The position numbers were made by a program, and so were the translations under genes. A stretch of 64,000 nt of DNA from Pseudomonas fluorescens (GTDB lineage: Bacteria; Pseudomonadota; Gammaproteobacteria; Pseudomonadales; Pseudomonadaceae). Within the stretch, counting starts at the first letter, position 1; the number at the start of each line of letters is the position of its first letter. Below, in pieces: positions 61,003 through 64,000 of this stretch. The notes beneath the pieces were generated by a model that was given only the letters and a program-made list of their open reading frames with translations, ran no database searches and was not told the origin of the DNA. The stretch lies in contig NZ_CABVIY010000003.1 of NCBI RefSeq assembly GCF_902498195.1, positions 682,001 through 746,000 on the forward strand. The letters run 5' to 3'.

Positions 61003-61018
61003 GATGTGGGCCTTTTTG

Positions 61019-62563
61019 TTATTTTTTAAAGCTTTGCTCAAGCTGCTCGAGTCGCTCTTTGACGAATGTGGCCCGATCTTGCCCCTTCAATTGATCCGCC
61101 TCAGTGAGAATCGCCACGGTTTCTTTGGCAAGTCGGCGACGGTTGGCAACCTCCTGCTCTACGGTTTCAGCGATTGGCATTTCAAAGACGTTGCCTGTGC
61201 AATAGCTATTGGGCGCGCCGTTCATTGAGCGCAACCATTCAGCGAAACCATGCGCACCTGCTGCTGGATTGGTTCCACGAACAGCGTCACGGAGCATTTT
61301 GCGGAACGCATAAACGCCGGCATCAAACTTGGTTGGGTTTTCCAGTTTGTGTACGGCAATAGGCCGCTGGGAGATGATCGCCTCATAGTCACCTGGCGCG
61401 TATTGAGCGTCCTTGTAGATCTCACGTTCACGGTGGTTCGTAGGAATCGGAGGAAGATCTTCCAGCTTGTACTTGCCGAAACGTTCAGGCCTGCGCATGG
61501 CAACTTGGCCCTCCAGGAAGTCGATGGTCTCGTAACCCACCATGCTCTTGTCGCCGATGCCACGTGTATCGATGCCTGGCCCCATTACGCGCCAGCCCAT
61601 CATCTTGCTGTTCTCGTCGTCGACTGGAACAGTCCACCGGACAATGTGGAATCGACTGAAAAGTTTTTTCGCCGAACCATCTTCGGAGGTGTACGCATGC
61701 AAACTCAGATTGGGCAGTACCTGATGCTGGATGCGCAGGAACATTTTGTCGTCGTTCACTCGACGTGCGCCGGCACAGGCAAGGCTTCGACCTTGGTGCA
61801 CAGGAATGAATTGCATGTCAGGCGCTACTTCCATGGAGGCTGCGCCGACCTCATCGAAGGTCGTGCCCTGAAAGTTTTTGTTCACTACGTTTTTGGCTGA
61901 GTGCAAGGCGGTGGGGTGGAAATTGTCTGCCGCGTTATCTTGAACCTGCATCCAATTGCAATGCTGGAAGTTGCTATACGGAACCAGCTCATCACCTTCG
62001 GCGACGGTGAAGTTTTCCTCCCATTCAGGGAACGGCGGCTCCTCATCTGGAGGCCCCATGTACGCGAAGACCAGGCCATGTCGCTCGAACGCTTTGTAAG
62101 CGCCTTGGCGAATTGAGCAGGCGTATTTTTCGGCCTCTTTTTCCTCACCAGCTGGGAAGGGAACGTGTAGGCAGGCACCATCGACGTCAAACACCATGCC
62201 GTGGTAGCAGCACTTAATACCGCGTTCTTGGATAGCGCCGTATTCCAACGACGCTCCACGATGGCAGCAGTGGGCATGCAGAAGACCGATCTGGCCACTG
62301 CCATCCCGGAAGGCAACTAGCTCTTCACCCATGATTTTCAGGAAGCGAGGGGTATCTGTCAGCTCCAAAGCCATACATACTGGGTGCCAAAAGCGGCGCA
62401 GGTATTCTCCCATCGGAGTACCAGGGCCAGTTTCTGTCAATTCAGGATCATGACCCGGAACGTTGTTGGTGTGGTACCCGCCATAGGCGATGAGTTTCTT
62501 CGCAATTGGTGCGCCAGCACCGCTCGATTGTTTGGCTTCGTGCTGTTCGAATTTCTCGGTCAT
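61019..62563 (-). CDS. Rieske non-haem iron oxygenase, alpha subunit
   Basis: A 514-aa oxygenase. Rieske centre C99-C-H101 ... C118-CY-H121 (CCHRG...CCYHG). Mononuclear iron site DNFHPTALH with bridging Asp213 and His216/His221. Most like phthalate 4,5-dioxygenase-type (group with a PDR reductase). Attacks an aromatic ring or side chain; substrate unknown. ATG 62563 preferred to 62569 for spacing to GGAG. Confidence 0.9.
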   Translation of the reverse strand: MTEKFEQHEAKQSSGAGAPIAKKLIAYGGYHTNNVPGHDPELTETGPGTPMGEYLRRFWHPVCMALELTDTPRFLKIMGEELVAFRDGSGQIGLLHAHCCHRGASLEYGAIQERGIKCCYHGMVFDVDGACLHVPFPAGEEKEAEKYACSIRQGAYKAFERHGLVFAYMGPPDEEPPFPEWEENFTVAEGDELVPYSNFQHCNWMQVQDNAADNFHPTALHSAKNVVNKNFQGTTFDEVGAASMEVAPDMQFIPVHQGRSLACAGARRVNDDKMFLRIQHQVLPNLSLHAYTSEDGSAKKLFSRFHIVRWTVPVDDENSKMMGWRVMGPGIDTRGIGDKSMVGYETIDFLEGQVAMRRPERFGKYKLEDLPPIPTNHREREIYKDAQYAPGDYEAIISQRPIAVHKLENPTKFDAGVYAFRKMLRDAVRGTNPAAGAHGFAEWLRSMNGAPNSYCTGNVFEMPIAETVEQEVANRRRLAKETVAILTEADQLKGQDRATFVKERLEQLEQSFKK

Positions 62564-62611
62564 GACCATGTCTCCGTTCTTGTTTTATCGTTAGAGCTCA
62601 GGCTACGGAAC

Positions 62612-62623
62612 TCTGTATACAGA
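62612..62623. promoter_or_regulatory. Putative GntR operator at the oxygenase promoter
   Basis: TCTGTATACAGA, a perfect 12-bp palindrome, 49 bp before the oxygenase ATG; same site as at 63744. Confidence 0.7.
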
Positions 62624-62686
62624 TATTATGAATACAATGGTGCTATTCGTTTTGCTTTTGGGCGGGGCTATTTCCTCATCAATCAG

Positions 62687-63703
62687 TTAGTTATGGGTCT
62701 TGTCCACTAAAGCGGACGCCTTGATCCAAGGCATCATTGCCCGCAGCTGCTCGCCAACAATTTCTATTGGGTGGCGTTTCAGTTGATTCCTGCGGGCAGT
62801 GAGTAGCGAATTTCCAGCCTTGCTTTCGAGAATGAATTGCTTTGCGTACGAGCCGTCTTGAATGAAGGCAAGAACCTCACGCATGGCCTGCTTGGTTTCA
62901 GCAGTAACAATCTTCGGCCCGGAGACGTATTCGCCAAACTCAGCATTGTTGGAAATGCTGTAGTTCATGTTGGAAATACCGCCTTCATAGAGCAAATCAA
63001 CAATCAGTTTCAGCTCATGCAAACATTCGAAGTAGGCCAGCTCAGGCGAGTAACCAGCTTCCACCAATACCTCAAAACCTCCCTTGATCAGCTCTACCGC
63101 TCCGCCACACAGAACGACCTGTTCGCCAAAAAGATCGGTCTCTGTCTCTTCTCGAAAATCGGTTTCGATAATGCCTGCCTTTCCGCAGCCGATGGCCGAG
63201 GCATACGCCAATGCCAGATCCTTTGCGAGGTCAGAGACATTCTGAGAAATAGCGATCAGAGCTGGCACTCCACCACCCGACGCGAAAGTTGAACGCACGG
63301 TGTGACCAGGTGCTTTAGGAGCAACCATAAACACATCGAGATCACTGCGAGGTGTGACTTGGCCGTAGTGAACGTTGAAGCCATGGGCGAAGACCAGTGC
63401 CGCACCCTTGCGAATGGCTGGCTCCACGTCTTTGGCGTAGACCTCTGCAATGGACTCGTCCGGAATCAGCATGACGACCAGATCTGCGCCACTAACCGCT
63501 TCACCCACTTCCATGACAGACAGACCAGAGGCTGCTGCTTTCGCCCAAGAGGAACCACCTGCCCGTAAACCGACGACGACGTCGATTCCACTGTCCCGCA
63601 AATTCAGCGCCTGAGCATGCCCCTGTGAGCCATAGCCGATGACTGCTACCCGTCGGCTTTCCAGCAAAGCCAGATCAGTATCTTTGTCGTAGAACACTTT
63701 CAT
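62687..63703 (-). CDS. ilvC: Ketol-acid reductoisomerase paralogue
   Basis: A 338-aa class [22 protein letters not shown] (NADPH loop with GLRAGGSSW), [10 protein letters not shown], metal ligands in ETDLFGEQ and YFECLHE, and SNNAEFGEY. All catalytic residues kept. Normally housekeeping for branched-chain synthesis; here it sits between an oxygenase and a GntR regulator and shares their operator, so it is probably a second copy with a catabolic or protective role. ATG 63703 follows AGAGGAA. Confidence 0.9.
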   Translation of the reverse strand: MKVFYDKDTDLALLESRRVAVIGYGSQGHAQALNLRDSGIDVVVGLRAGGSSWAKAAASGLSVMEVGEAVSGADLVVMLIPDESIAEVYAKDVEPAIRKGAALVFAHGFNVHYGQVTPRSDLDVFMVAPKAPGHTVRSTFASGGGVPALIAISQNVSDLAKDLALAYASAIGCGKAGIIETDFREETETDLFGEQVVLCGGAVELIKGGFEVLVEAGYSPELAYFECLHELKLIVDLLYEGGISNMNYSISNNAEFGEYVSGPKIVTAETKQAMREVLAFIQDGSYAKQFILESKAGNSLLTARRNQLKRHPIEIVGEQLRAMMPWIKASALVDKTHN

Positions 63704-63743
63704 TGGAATTCCTCTTCTGTCTTCTATATTCTATGTACTGTGT

Positions 63744-63755
63744 TCTGTATACAGA
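63744..63755. promoter_or_regulatory. Putative GntR operator at the ilvC/gntR divergent promoter
   Basis: TCTGTATACAGA, identical to 62612-62623, between the divergent ilvC-like and gntR genes. Confidence 0.7.
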
Positions 63756-63826
63756 TGCCTCATTCTTGGCTTGACTCCCAAGATTGTCAAGCCACCCCGT
63801 TGGAATCATTTTGGAGAACGTGGACA

Positions 63827-64000
63827 ATGACCATCGCAATCAAGCCAACGAAGGCCCCCCTGAACGCCATGACAACGAAGCTGCAGAGAATTCAAGCGCG
63901 TCCGGACTATGTGGATGAGGTCTACAAAGCCCTTCTAGACGCGATCAGTGACGGAACGATGGCTCCCGGTGTTCGATTCACTCAAGAAGAGATTGCGGAA
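63827..64000 (+). CDS. GntR-family regulator (N-terminal part; runs off the window)
   Basis: The first 58 codons: MTIAIKPTK then a winged HTH start (VYKALLDAISDGTMAPGVRF, TQEEIAE), as in FadR/FCD-type GntR proteins. ATG 63827 with GGAG upstream. Divergent from ilvC. Likely represses itself, ilvC and the oxygenase genes through the shared TGTATACA palindrome. Confidence 0.85.
   Translation, partial: MTIAIKPTKAPLNAMTTKLQRIQARPDYVDEVYKALLDAISDGTMAPGVRFTQEEIAE

Noticed and set aside
1..64000. CRISPR array, tRNA or rRNA gene
   Set aside because: No regularly spaced direct repeats and no cloverleaf or rRNA-like stretch noticed on reading; a dedicated scan (tRNAscan-SE, CRISPRCasFinder) would be decisive.

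Overview
The window looks like an accessory-rich stretch of a Pseudomonas chromosome (fluorescens/putida-type). This is inferred from gene content: an OprD-family porin, a sigma-factor/TonB siderophore receptor pair with Fur-like boxes, a short IlvA, ACS-type MFS and LysR catabolic loci, REP-like palindromes and moderately high GC with AT-rich insertions. No rRNA, tRNA or CRISPR array was seen.

Layout. (1) 0-11.1 kb: an anti-phage island, almost all on the minus strand: an ATPase-HNH pair resembling Septu, a Gabija pair (OLD/TOPRIM nuclease GajA plus UvrD-like GajB), an unrecognised 302-aa protein, and a 927-aa UvrD/HelD-like helicase with a topoisomerase-type zinc finger. (2) 11.5-18.8 kb: an RpiR/MurR regulator followed by ddpXABCDF, a D-Ala-D-Ala dipeptidase with a dipeptide ABC importer. 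(3) 19.3-26.4 kb: a VOC protein, then an AT-rich block with a lipase, two paralogous exported proteins, a membrane protein, two paralogous membrane proteins, and relics including a transposase tail. (4) 26.9-32 kb: an AcoR-type sigma-54 activator divergent from a flavin monooxygenase with a sigma-54 promoter, then exported endonuclease I. (5) 32.1-38.6 kb: a candidate integrated element with ParA, an HTH protein, and a translationally coupled serine recombinase - ParB-like - RepB-like cassette, accompanied by small proteins. (6) 38.8-47.2 kb: TspO, YCII, ECF sigma factor, siderophore receptor, a threonine dehydratase with an apparent attenuator leader, a chemotaxis receptor and a CBS protein. 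(7) 47.7-49 kb: a second, compact copy of three small genes of region 5, ending in a truncated SDR gene beside its TetR regulator. (8) 49.9-59.4 kb: two LysR-controlled loci (class II aldolase, MFS, FMN reductase, OprD; and OYE, pirin, isochorismatase). (9) 59.9-64 kb: Rieske oxygenase, its reductase, a ketol-acid reductoisomerase paralogue and a divergent GntR gene that runs off the window.

Structure beyond the genes: a repeat of about 135 bp (a gene tail plus terminator hairpin) occurs three times; six short REP-like palindromes cluster around the island edges; and an inverted pair of a third repeat brackets the OYE block. Palindromes at TetR, LysR, RpiR and GntR promoters predict simple local circuits.
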